Source of the DNA: Gloeotrichia echinulata CP02
Lineage (GTDB): Bacteria; Cyanobacteriota; Cyanobacteriia; Cyanobacteriales; Nostocaceae
Assembly: GCA_038087035.1 (NCBI GenBank)
Contig: CP051187.1
Location: forward strand, 2,919,001-2,983,000
DNA: 64,000 nucleotides
Direction: 5' to 3'
Shown one piece after another: positions 34,555-42,049 of this stretch. The notes below the pieces were generated by a model. The model was not told where the DNA came from, ran no database searches, and saw nothing but the letters and a program-made list of their open reading frames with translations. Position 1 is the first letter of the stretch. Each line of letters begins with the position of its first letter. The translations under genes and the position numbers were made by a program.

Positions 34555-35985
34555 ATGCGGATTCTATTTGTAGCAGCAGAAGCGGCTCCCGTTGCGAAAG
34601 TCGGGGGAATGGGTGATGTTGTGGGAGCATTACCCAAAATATTGAGAAAAATGGGCCATGATGTGCGGATATTCTTGCCTTACTACGGCTTTCTCCCAGA
34701 TAAAATGCAAATTCCCTCAGATCCCATCTGGTCGGGATATGCTATGTTCCAGAATTTTGCTGTTTACGAAAGTATTCTACCTGGTACTGATGTTCCCTTG
34801 TACCTGTTTGGACATCCCGCCTTTACGCCCCGGCGCATTTATTCGGGAGATGATGAAGATTGGCGGTTCACCTTGTTTGCTAATGGTGCTGCAGAATTTT
34901 GCTGGAATTATTGGAAGCCACAAATTGTCCATTGTCACGATTGGCACACAGGGATGATTCCTGTGTGGATGAATCAAGACCCAGATATTACCAGCGTATT
35001 TACCATTCATAACCTGGCTTATCAAGGGCCGTGGCGTTGGTATTTAGATAAAATTACTTGGTGTCCTTGGTATATGCAAGGACATAACACAATGGCGGCT
35101 GCAGTGCAATTTGCTGACAGGGTAAATACGGTTTCGCCGACTTATGCCGAGCAAATTAAAACACCTACTTACGGTGAAAAAATAGAAGGGTTGCTATCTT
35201 TTATCAGCGGTAAGTTATCTGGAATTGTCAACGGTATCGATACGGAAGTATATGAGCCAGAAAATGATAAATATATCGCTCAACCCTTTAGTATTGATAC
35301 CCTAGATAAACGCAAAGCTAATAAAATAGCCTTGCAAGAAGAAGTGGGATTAGAAGTTAATTCCAATGCCTTTTTAATTGGGATGGTGACAAGGTTAGTC
35401 GAGCAAAAAGGCTTGGATTTGGTATTGCAAATCCTGGATCGCTTTATGGCTTATACAGATGCTCAGTTTGTCTTGCTGGGAACAGGCGATCGCTACTATG
35501 AAACTCAAATGTGGCAATTAGCATCCCGCTATCCTGGACGCATGGCAACCTACCTACTGTATAATGATGCCCTATCTCGTCGCATCTACGCTGGTACTGA
35601 CGCCTTTTTAATGCCGAGTCGTTTTGAACCTTGCGGTATTAGCCAAATGATGGCTTTGCGTTACGGTTCCGTACCCATTGTCCGCCGCACAGGTGGATTA
35701 GTTGACACCGTATCACACTACGACCCAATTAATGTATGTGGTACTGGCTATTGCTTTGACCGCTATGAACCCTTAGACCTATTCACCTGTATGATCCGCG
35801 CTTGGGAAGGCTTCCGCTTCAAACCCCAATGGCAAGAATTACAAAAACGTGGTATGAGTGAGGACTTTAGTTGGTATCGATCTGCTAAACAGTATGTCAA
35901 TCTTTACAGATCCATTTACGGTTTACCTGATGAAGACGAAGAACCAACACCACAACCAGAACTAATTTCAGCAACCCCTAAGTAA
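34555..35985 (+). CDS. glgA: Glycogen synthase GlgA
   Basis: This 476-aa GT5 enzyme extends alpha-1,4-glucan from ADP-glucose. The ADP-glucose-binding KVGGMGDVVGALP is at residues 15-28, and the C-terminal domain has LVEQKGLDLV, SRFEPCGISQMMALRYG and the RRTGGLVDTV loop. The start MRILFVAAEAAP is standard and the length is typical of the cyanobacterial enzyme. No other glycogen gene is adjacent. Confidence 0.95.
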   Translation: MRILFVAAEAAPVAKVGGMGDVVGALPKILRKMGHDVRIFLPYYGFLPDKMQIPSDPIWSGYAMFQNFAVYESILPGTDVPLYLFGHPAFTPRRIYSGDDEDWRFTLFANGAAEFCWNYWKPQIVHCHDWHTGMIPVWMNQDPDITSVFTIHNLAYQGPWRWYLDKITWCPWYMQGHNTMAAAVQFADRVNTVSPTYAEQIKTPTYGEKIEGLLSFISGKLSGIVNGIDTEVYEPENDKYIAQPFSIDTLDKRKANKIALQEEVGLEVNSNAFLIGMVTRLVEQKGLDLVLQILDRFMAYTDAQFVLLGTGDRYYETQMWQLASRYPGRMATYLLYNDALSRRIYAGTDAFLMPSRFEPCGISQMMALRYGSVPIVRRTGGLVDTVSHYDPINVCGTGYCFDRYEPLDLFTCMIRAWEGFRFKPQWQELQKRGMSEDFSWYRSAKQYVNLYRSIYGLPDEDEEPTPQPELISATPK

Positions 35986-36035
35986 GCATCAGGAAACTTG
36001 AAAAAACTTCCTATTCCCCTCCATCTCGTGGTGGA

Positions 36036-36068
36036 GGGGTTAGGGGTGTGGTCTTATTTTCAAGTGAG
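36036..36068 (+). repeat. Dispersed GGGTTAGGGGTG repeat after glgA
   Basis: Second copy of the sequence found after hemC and after the 607-aa gene, here with GTGTGGTC in the middle, located about 50 bp past the glgA stop. Confidence 0.7.
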
Positions 36069-36121
36069 GCTGGTTATTACCCAGCCTCACGGAGATTTTC
36101 ACAATTGCGGCGCAACAAAAA

Positions 36122-36640
36122 TTACCTTCCTAAAACTTCCAGACTGACCGGCGCAATACCACTACCAATCATTCCCAACCTGCTAGCAGCAGCAACAGAA
36201 AGATCAATAATTCGACCACGAATGAATGGGCCTCGGTCATTAATTCGCACAATCACAGAACGACCATTGTTAGCATTAGTTACACGTACTCTTGTACCAA
36301 ATGGTAAAGAGCGATGAGCCGCAGTCAATGAATTATGACTACCATAGTAGGAAGCTATCCCCTGGGAGGATCTTCGTCGTTGTCTTGTTCCCCGTTTATA
36401 CGCAATACGCTTCTGGCGATTAGCACTCACCGAATCGTTAATATCGGTCGGAGAAATCACATCATTAGAGTCTACCGCATCTATAGGAGATTGGTATTCT
36501 CCCACCTTGACTACATCACCATTTTGTTGGCGCGAAGAAGCTAAAGCTGCTTCAGAATTAATTAGAATTGGACTAATTAAAGATATTCCCAACACACCAC
36601 TACATAGGGTGATAACAGTCAACAAATGTCTTTGATTCAT
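36122..36640 (-). CDS. RlpA-like double-psi beta-barrel protein (septal ring lytic transglycosylase family)
   Basis: This 172-aa protein has a signal-peptide-like N-terminus (MNQRHLLTVITLCSGVLGIS) and a C-terminal RlpA domain with GIASYYG, LPFGTRVRVTN, VRINDRGPFIRGRIIDLS and AASRLGM. RlpA proteins act on peptidoglycan in the periplasm. The aspartate of NDRGPF, important for transglycosylase activity in characterised members, is present. It converges on glgA and is monocistronic. Confidence 0.88.
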   Translation of the reverse strand: MNQRHLLTVITLCSGVLGISLISPILINSEAALASSRQQNGDVVKVGEYQSPIDAVDSNDVISPTDINDSVSANRQKRIAYKRGTRQRRRSSQGIASYYGSHNSLTAAHRSLPFGTRVRVTNANNGRSVIVRINDRGPFIRGRIIDLSVAAASRLGMIGSGIAPVSLEVLGR

Positions 36641-36889
36641 GTTTCCGAATTAAAAGTAATTGAACAACTGAGATTTCAGCATTCCTAGAATTTGAAACCT
36701 CTAAAGTCAGCCACACTTCTGCGAAAACTCGAACTCGGTCTACATTTACTTTTTGTTAGTAGCTATAACAGACAAACACAAACTTGGAAACTAAGTCCAG
36801 AGAGTTTTAGGTTAGTAACCCAAACGCAGAAATAGATTAACCATACCCAAGAGAAAATTGTTATGCAACTACAAACACAGTTTGAACTC
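36641..36889. other. Intergenic, no gene recognised
   Basis: Upstream region of the RlpA-like gene. No open frame with features, no tRNA and no marked repeat until the MITE at 36890. Confidence 0.4.
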
Positions 36890-36983
36890 TTACAGCAATT
36901 TTCACGCAATAACCACAGATCCTCTTAGGGGCGTAAGGCTTTTCACCCCAAAAGCATGGTCTATTTACAGGAAGATGCTGTAA
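36890..36983. mobile_element. 94-bp MITE-like element, TTACAGC family (fifth copy)
   Basis: TTACAGC at the left and GCTGTAA at the right, inverted relative to the first copy. The central palindrome has decayed (GGGGCGTAAGGCTTTTCACCCC), so this copy looks older. Confidence 0.8.
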
Positions 36984-37284
36984 TTGGGCCCAGCGGAATT
37001 AGTTTTTTATCAATTGCAAAAATAAAGCAACACAAATTCAAGCATTTATTACCTATAAAACCCACAAATTTTTGCGATATTCTCTAGGCGGTTGAATGAA
37101 TTGCGTACACAGATTTATTCAATTGACATTAGTCAATGTATCACATTTCAATGCGTAGTCAATAGGCAAAATTTTTACAAATCATGCTTTTTTAAGTTTT
37201 GTATTTTAAATACTACTGTATTACATAAGAGCATGTATACTAAATAAGTCGGCGCAAATTAACCCTACAGGCTTTGCTCGTCAT

Positions 37285-37432
37285 TACTCCCTTCTCGGTC
37301 TAAGATTACCTATAATTTTCCTTCTTCTCTGCGAGACGCTGCGCGAATGCGCCTTTGCGCCTTTGCGTGAGATAAAAATTATTTCCCTACGGGACGCTCC
37401 GCGAACGGTAATCTTCCAGCGGGAAGGGAGTA
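37285..37432. mobile_element. 148-bp repeat element, TACTCCC...GGGAGTA family
   Basis: Ends TACTCCCTTC and GAAGGGAGTA are inverted. Inside are paired arms (AAGATTACC/GGTAATCTT) and Gly/Cys-rich palindromes around GCGAATGCGCC. A 127-bp copy is at 60259 and a partial inverse copy at 9964. No coding capacity. Confidence 0.85.
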
Positions 37433-37472
37433 GTTAAATATTAGGTAATTTATTTTTTGGTGGTTCTTTATC

Positions 37473-38108
37473 TTATAGCTGACAAATAGCTTTGAGTATT
37501 TGTAACAATTCAACAGCACGCAGAGATTCCATTAAATTTAATTCTGGCATCAATTGATAAATAGGGGTATTACCTTGTTGCATATATACAAACTGATAAC
37601 TTCTACCATTTGTCGTCAAACCCCAAACTGATTGCTGATGCTCTAAGCTTTTATGAGCGTATGTTAATAATTGGGGTAAACCTGTTAAAACATCAATTTG
37701 ACTATTTCTGGATTCAATCAAAAGTACCCAAAAATAAACATTATTTTTGTTGATTTTAGCTTTAGTAACAGCTAAGATATCCATCCTACCTTTAACTGTT
37801 GTATCTTCATCTTCAATTTCAATATCTGCTATATCCTCTTCTAAAATAATCTCGATAGGATAACGATAAAAACCAGCTAATCGCAGCAAAGGAGCAAGCA
37901 CAAGAAACTTCACCTGTCCTTCGGAAACTTTACCAGTTGAGAGATAACGGCGAAAGTCATTACGTATTTCTGCAACTTCTTCCTGTTGAGTTTCTGTAAG
38001 TGGTTCTAAAGATAAATATTGGGTAAACGAGTCGCTGTATTGTTCTTGAAAGCCGAAAAGACGCTGTAAATCTTGTAGCGATAAATTACGAGCATTAAGA
38101 ATTGTCAT
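37473..38108 (-). CDS. PD-(D/E)XK nuclease-like protein (type I restriction HsdR-N-like)
   Basis: This 211-aa protein has KGRMDILAV followed by WVLLIESRNSQIDVLTGLPQLLTYA, resembling the D...ExK core of HsdR N-terminal nuclease domains, with R in place of the usual K. GLTTNGRSYQFVYMQ also recalls the HsdR-N strand that follows. Such stand-alone proteins are common in cyanobacteria, without known role. Its ATG directly borders a heptamer-repeat tract, and its stop lies near a MITE. Confidence 0.6.
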   Translation of the reverse strand: MTILNARNLSLQDLQRLFGFQEQYSDSFTQYLSLEPLTETQQEEVAEIRNDFRRYLSTGKVSEGQVKFLVLAPLLRLAGFYRYPIEIILEEDIADIEIEDEDTTVKGRMDILAVTKAKINKNNVYFWVLLIESRNSQIDVLTGLPQLLTYAHKSLEHQQSVWGLTTNGRSYQFVYMQQGNTPIYQLMPELNLMESLRAVELLQILKAICQL

Positions 38109-38123
38109 AATCTTAGGTAATTA

Positions 38124-38349
38124 GGGGATTGGGGATTGGGGATTGGGAACTGGGGACAAATGACAAATGACAAATGACAAATGACAAAGAGTAATGAGTA
38201 ATGAGTAATGAGTAATGAGTAATGAGTAATGAGTAATGAGTAATGAGTAATGAGTAATGAGTAATGAGTAATGAGTAATGAGTAATGAGTAATGAGTAAT
38301 GAGTAATGAGTAATGAGTAATGACCAATGACAAATGACAAATGACAAAT
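38124..38349. repeat. Heptanucleotide tandem repeat tract (GGGGATT, ACAAATG, GAGTAAT)
   Basis: GGGGATT units at 38124-38147, ACAAATG units at 38155-38186, GAGTAAT units at 38188-38322, then ACAAATG again to 38349. The tract fills the gap between the nuclease-like gene and the dihydroorotase-like gene and touches the stop codon of the latter. Frames here encode only LLITHYS repeats and are not genes. Confidence 0.95.
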
Positions 38350-38351
38350 AC

Positions 38352-39611
38352 TTAACACCAAATTTGTAAAACCTTACCCGAAATCTGCTGTCCTAACCAA
38401 GGTGTATTACTCGAAAGAGTATAAAGATTTTGTCTGTTGACTTGCCAATTTTTTTGTGGATCAAATAGAGTGAGTTCAGCTTTTTGACCAGGAGCGATCG
38501 CACTCACCTTCTGTTTTAAACATTCTGCAGGACGACTACTCAAAGCACGCCATAATTCTAAAGCTGTCAATTCCCCAGTTTCTACAAGATACTGCCATAA
38601 CAGCGGCAATGCTAACTCCAAACCAATAGCTCCAGGAGGCGCTTCTGCAAACGCCTGGACTTTTTCTTCGTAAGTGTAGGGGTTATGGTCAACGGCGATC
38701 GCATCTATCACACCTGTGCGTAATCCTTGTCTTAACGCAGCTACATCACTGCCATTGCCTAATGGTGGAGCTAAATTTAGGCTAGTATTATAACTCTTAA
38801 TTGATTTTGTGTCAAGTAAAAGATGCATCCAAGTCGTGCTGGCGGTGATTGGTAAACCAGCCGCTTTGGCTGTGGCGATTAAATCCACACTACGAGCGGT
38901 AGAGACGCGCATAATATGCACATAGGAATTACCCGTAGCGGCTACCAATTCGATCAAAGCAGCGATCGCCGCAGTTTCAGCACTCACAGGGATAGGGGGT
39001 AAACCCAGACGAATCGCATCAGAACCTTCTCGCATCACCCCATTAGCCATCAATTGACGCTCACAAGGCCAAAAAGCTATCGGTTTGCGTAAAGGTATCA
39101 CATATTCCAAAACTCGCCGCACCAGACCCAAATTTTCCCAAGGTCTACCATCAGTAAAACCCACAACGCCAGCATCTGCTAAATCTGCCAATTCTGTCAA
39201 TTGCTTCCCAGCAACATCTAAAGTAATTGCACCCCAGAAGTTGAGATGGGGAAAAGTAGTCCCCCGACCTCTCTTCTTTTGCAACTGTGCCACAAGAGAC
39301 GGGTTATCGATGGGTGGAGATGTATCTGGTAAAATAGTGACTCTGGTAAAGCCGCCAGCAGCAGCAGCTTGTAACAGAGACGAGAGGGTTTCTCGTTCTT
39401 CAAACCCCGGTTCGCCGGAGTGGCTATACAAATCCACCAACCCAGGTCCCAGAACCAACCCCCGACCATCTATGATTTGAGTATCAGAACTGATATCAGC
39501 AATTTGTACAGCGACGGCTTGGATATAACCATCAACAATTAAAACATCAGCTATTTGCTCAGTTCCCGAAACTGGGTCAATCACCCGTACTTGTTGCAAC
39601 AGTTCAGTCAT
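38352..39611 (-). CDS. pyrC: Dihydroorotase-like protein with degenerate metal site
   Basis: This 419-aa amidohydrolase-fold protein aligns end to end with type I dihydroorotases (pyrimidine synthesis). However, the zinc motif that normally reads DxHxHxREPG is DLYSHSGEPG (residues 60-69): the first His is Tyr and the Arg is Gly. The usual HAED is WPCER, and the usual HVST is RVST. The late AVDHNPYTYEEK keeps the Asp-His. With three ligands changed it is probably not an active zinc hydrolase. Non-catalytic dihydroorotase homologues that scaffold aspartate transcarbamoylase are known. The gene symbol reflects homology only. Confidence 0.8.
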   Translation of the reverse strand: MTELLQQVRVIDPVSGTEQIADVLIVDGYIQAVAVQIADISSDTQIIDGRGLVLGPGLVDLYSHSGEPGFEERETLSSLLQAAAAGGFTRVTILPDTSPPIDNPSLVAQLQKKRGRGTTFPHLNFWGAITLDVAGKQLTELADLADAGVVGFTDGRPWENLGLVRRVLEYVIPLRKPIAFWPCERQLMANGVMREGSDAIRLGLPPIPVSAETAAIAALIELVAATGNSYVHIMRVSTARSVDLIATAKAAGLPITASTTWMHLLLDTKSIKSYNTSLNLAPPLGNGSDVAALRQGLRTGVIDAIAVDHNPYTYEEKVQAFAEAPPGAIGLELALPLLWQYLVETGELTALELWRALSSRPAECLKQKVSAIAPGQKAELTLFDPQKNWQVNRQNLYTLSSNTPWLGQQISGKVLQIWC

Positions 39612-39652
39612 AAAAGTCTGTTATTTTTCTTAACTCCTAACTCCTAACTTTT

Positions 39653-41005
39653 CTACAATGCGCCGGCTGCTGTTTTATCTAGCACACCTCCACTTAGGTG
39701 ACTGGTAATGTTCATTGCTTGTAATACTGGCAAACCATTGAGACCAAAGGGGTAATCGATAACACTGACTGCACCATTACCTTGGCGGAAATTCCAGAAA
39801 TTTTCTGGTGATAAACCAAGGATATGACATAATAAGGTTTTATTAGTGGCGTCGTGAGCTACTACTAATCCAATTTTGAGTTGATTTGTTGATGCTGCTT
39901 GCACAATTGATTGCCAAGCAGTGACACTACGTTCCCACACTTGTTGCAAATTTTCCCCTTCTGGCATTTGGACTTCGGCTGGTACTTGTCGCCACTTTTG
40001 CAATTCTCCGGGAAACTCTTGCTCGATTTCTGGTTCTAATTTTCCTTCCCAGAGTCCGTGGCTGATTTCTCTTAAACCGTCAACTAATTCCAACTGTACA
40101 CTAGGATGGTGCCCCAAAATTATCTCAGCTGTTTCTTTGGGCCGTAGCATGGAACTACTAACAGCAAAGTCAAAGGCGACATCACAGAGAAATTCCCCGG
40201 CTTTTTGTGCCTGTTGTCTACCATTATCGTTGAGGGGTACGTCAATTTGACCTTGAAATCTGGTTTGGCGATTCCATTCCGTTTCCCCGTGACGGACAAG
40301 CAATAATCGTACCCCTTGATGATTTGGTCGCAAAGTGGGTAAAGATTCGCCCATGTGTTGCGTCTGATTCAACGATTCTAGTTGGACTGGTTGCCCCAAG
40401 CTACCAGAAAAGTTGAGGACAGTAATGTTACAGTTAGACTGCTGTATGGAATGGTAGCGACTTGGGGGAATACCTAGCGCCGTACTAATCAGAGCGCGAT
40501 TAATACCGTTATGCCCTACGATCAAAATAGTTTCGCCTTGATGGCGAGGCAAAATTTCTTGCCAAAACTGTCGCGCCTGTGCATACAAAGCTAATACAGG
40601 AAAATGTTCTCTGCTTCCCTCTGCATCATTAACTAACATTCGCAGCTCGTCGGGTTGTTCTTTCCAGATGCGGTAGTCTTCGGCAAATTTTTCCTTTACT
40701 TCAGTACTGAGCATTTCTGCCCACAAAGGCAAGTCTATTTCTATGAGTTTATCAGAAATTTCGGTGACAGGAGACTGTCGGTCCGATATAACCAACTCAT
40801 TGCGGATGATATCTGCTGTGTGTTTGGCGCGTTTGAGCGGACTGTTGTAAATTGCATTAAAGGAAATATTGCTCAGGGCTATGCCCACTTTTTGGGCATC
40901 ATTACGACCTTTTTCGGTTAATTCTGACGCATCAGTGCGTCCTTGGATACGTTTCTCGGTGTTATAGGTGCTTTGTCCGTGGCGCACTATGATGACACGA
41001 GTCAT
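39653..41005 (-). CDS. Tandem histidine phosphatase (phosphoglycerate mutase-like) protein
   Basis: This 450-aa protein contains two copies of the histidine phosphatase domain. The first starts RVIIVRHGQSTYN (about residues 3-15) and the second RLLLVRHGETEWN (about 231-243). Both keep the RHG catalytic motif, and a second His is visible in VGHNGINR and VAHDATNK. The double arrangement is common in cyanobacteria. The substrate may be a phosphoglycerate or another phosphoester; unknown. It lies 41 bp upstream of the dihydroorotase-like gene on the same strand. Confidence 0.9.
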   Translation of the reverse strand: MTRVIIVRHGQSTYNTEKRIQGRTDASELTEKGRNDAQKVGIALSNISFNAIYNSPLKRAKHTADIIRNELVISDRQSPVTEISDKLIEIDLPLWAEMLSTEVKEKFAEDYRIWKEQPDELRMLVNDAEGSREHFPVLALYAQARQFWQEILPRHQGETILIVGHNGINRALISTALGIPPSRYHSIQQSNCNITVLNFSGSLGQPVQLESLNQTQHMGESLPTLRPNHQGVRLLLVRHGETEWNRQTRFQGQIDVPLNDNGRQQAQKAGEFLCDVAFDFAVSSSMLRPKETAEIILGHHPSVQLELVDGLREISHGLWEGKLEPEIEQEFPGELQKWRQVPAEVQMPEGENLQQVWERSVTAWQSIVQAASTNQLKIGLVVAHDATNKTLLCHILGLSPENFWNFRQGNGAVSVIDYPFGLNGLPVLQAMNITSHLSGGVLDKTAAGAL

Positions 41006-41091
41006 CTGTCTTACCCTCCTCTATCTAAAGGACTAATTCTACTGCACACTATTTGCAGAATAGTCTATTAGATGGATTTGGTATAGCAATT

Positions 41092-41130
41092 GTCATTTGT
41101 CATTTGTCATTTGTCATTTGTCATTTGTTA
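41092..41130. repeat. CATTTGT heptamer array
   Basis: Five CATTTGT units, the reverse complement of the ACAAATG heptamer found elsewhere in the window. Confidence 0.9.
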
Positions 41131-41132
41131 TC

Positions 41133-41455
41133 GTCCCCAATCCCTGGTAACAGAGCGGAGCCGTTCGCGTAGCGTCCGCACCAGAAGTGCAATCCCCAAT
41201 CCCTGGTAACAGAGCGGAGCCGTTCGCGTAGCGTCCGCACCAGAAGTGCAATCCCCAATCCCTGGTAACAGAGCGGAGCCGTTCGCGTAGCGTCCGCACC
41301 AGAAGTGCAATCCCCAATCCCCAATCCCTGGTAACAGAGCGGAGCCGTTCGCGTAGCGTCCGCACCAGAAGTGCAATCCCCAATCCCCAATCCCTGGTAA
41401 CAGAGCGGAGCCGTTCGCGTAGCGTCCGCACCAGAAGTGCAATCCCCAATCCCTA
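41133..41455. repeat. Five tandem copies of a 59/66-bp repeat
   Basis: Markers CCGTTCGCG occur at 41161, 41220, 41279, 41345 and 41411, so spacing is 59, 59, 66 and 66. The extra 7 bp in the later copies is exactly one more CCCCAAT heptamer. The body contains GGTAACAGAGCGGAGCC and CGTAGCGTCCGCACCAG, with palindromic arms. Frames on the minus strand through it are repeat read-through. Confidence 0.92.
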
Positions 41456-41490
41456 AGCGCAACTACGAACAAAGCAATGGATGATTATCT

Positions 41491-41518
41491 GTAGGGGCGC
41501 AAGGCCTTGCGCCCCTAC
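41491..41518. repeat. Isolated GTAGGGGCGCAAGG palindrome
   Basis: A stand-alone copy of the core hairpin of the TTACAGC element, without its ends. Similar solitary copies lie at 60213-60240 and 60391-60416. Confidence 0.85.
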
Positions 41519-41661
41519 CGACTCGAACCATAAATTTTTACTACTTTAGGTAGATTGATAGCAATTAACTGTTAGTTGTGTATTTGTACAGGTGAAAATA
41601 GTGTTAAAAGAATCCCCTGTTTAGCTAATCGTCAGCTAGCCGATGCAAAGGAGAAGCCGCC

Positions 41662-41901
41662 TTGAAAGGAATATTTCCTGGAATTGTACCTTACACTGTA
41701 GCCGTGTTATCTGTAGCTAGCGCATTGCTGTTAACGCTATTACTACACCCAATGCTGAATCAAACCATTTTCCTGCTATTTTTTGCTGCTGTGGCAATTA
41801 GTGCCTGGTATGGTGGTATCAAATCAGGGCTGGTTGCTACTGCTTTATGTAGTCTAGCCATAAACTACTTTTTCCTAATTCGGCGCTCAATTATTGCATA
41901 G
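41662..41901 (+). pseudogene. Truncated DUF4118 (KdpD-like) membrane segment
   Basis: This 79-aa frame has three hydrophobic stretches (YTVAVLSVASALLLTLLL, TIFLLFFAAVAISAW and LVATALCSLAINYFFL) matching the start of DUF4118, the membrane module of KdpD and many cyanobacterial sensor kinases. It stops right after INYFFLIRRS, where the family continues with a fourth helix and then kinase domains. A GGGGATT array follows 37 bp downstream. It is most likely the stub of a lost sensor kinase, though a small membrane protein cannot be excluded. Confidence 0.6.
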
Positions 41902-41937
41902 AATGTTCTCAAACAATGGATAATTACGAATTTGAAT

Positions 41938-41990
41938 GGGGATTGGGGATTGGGGATTGGGGATTGGGGATTGGGGATTGGGGATTGGGG
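41938..41990. repeat. GGGGATT heptamer array (about 7.5 units)
   Basis: Uninterrupted GGGGATT units between the DUF4118 fragment and the TPR gene. Confidence 0.95.
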
Positions 41991-42049
41991 AAAACTCCTC
42001 ACTCTGCACATTAGAATTAGAATTGACGTGACGTTCTCTAGTAGCTAAA

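Noticed and set aside
38105..38361. Three overlapping minus-strand frames encoding LLITHYS repeats
   Set aside because: A 7-bp repeat without stop codons stays open in all three frames; no start or composition of a gene.
41133..41455. Possible CRISPR array
   Set aside because: Copies are continuous without distinct spacers; the between-copy part is the same CCCCAAT unit.
41114..41472. Three overlapping 111-114-codon minus-strand frames
   Set aside because: Products of the 59/66-bp tandem repeat in three frames.
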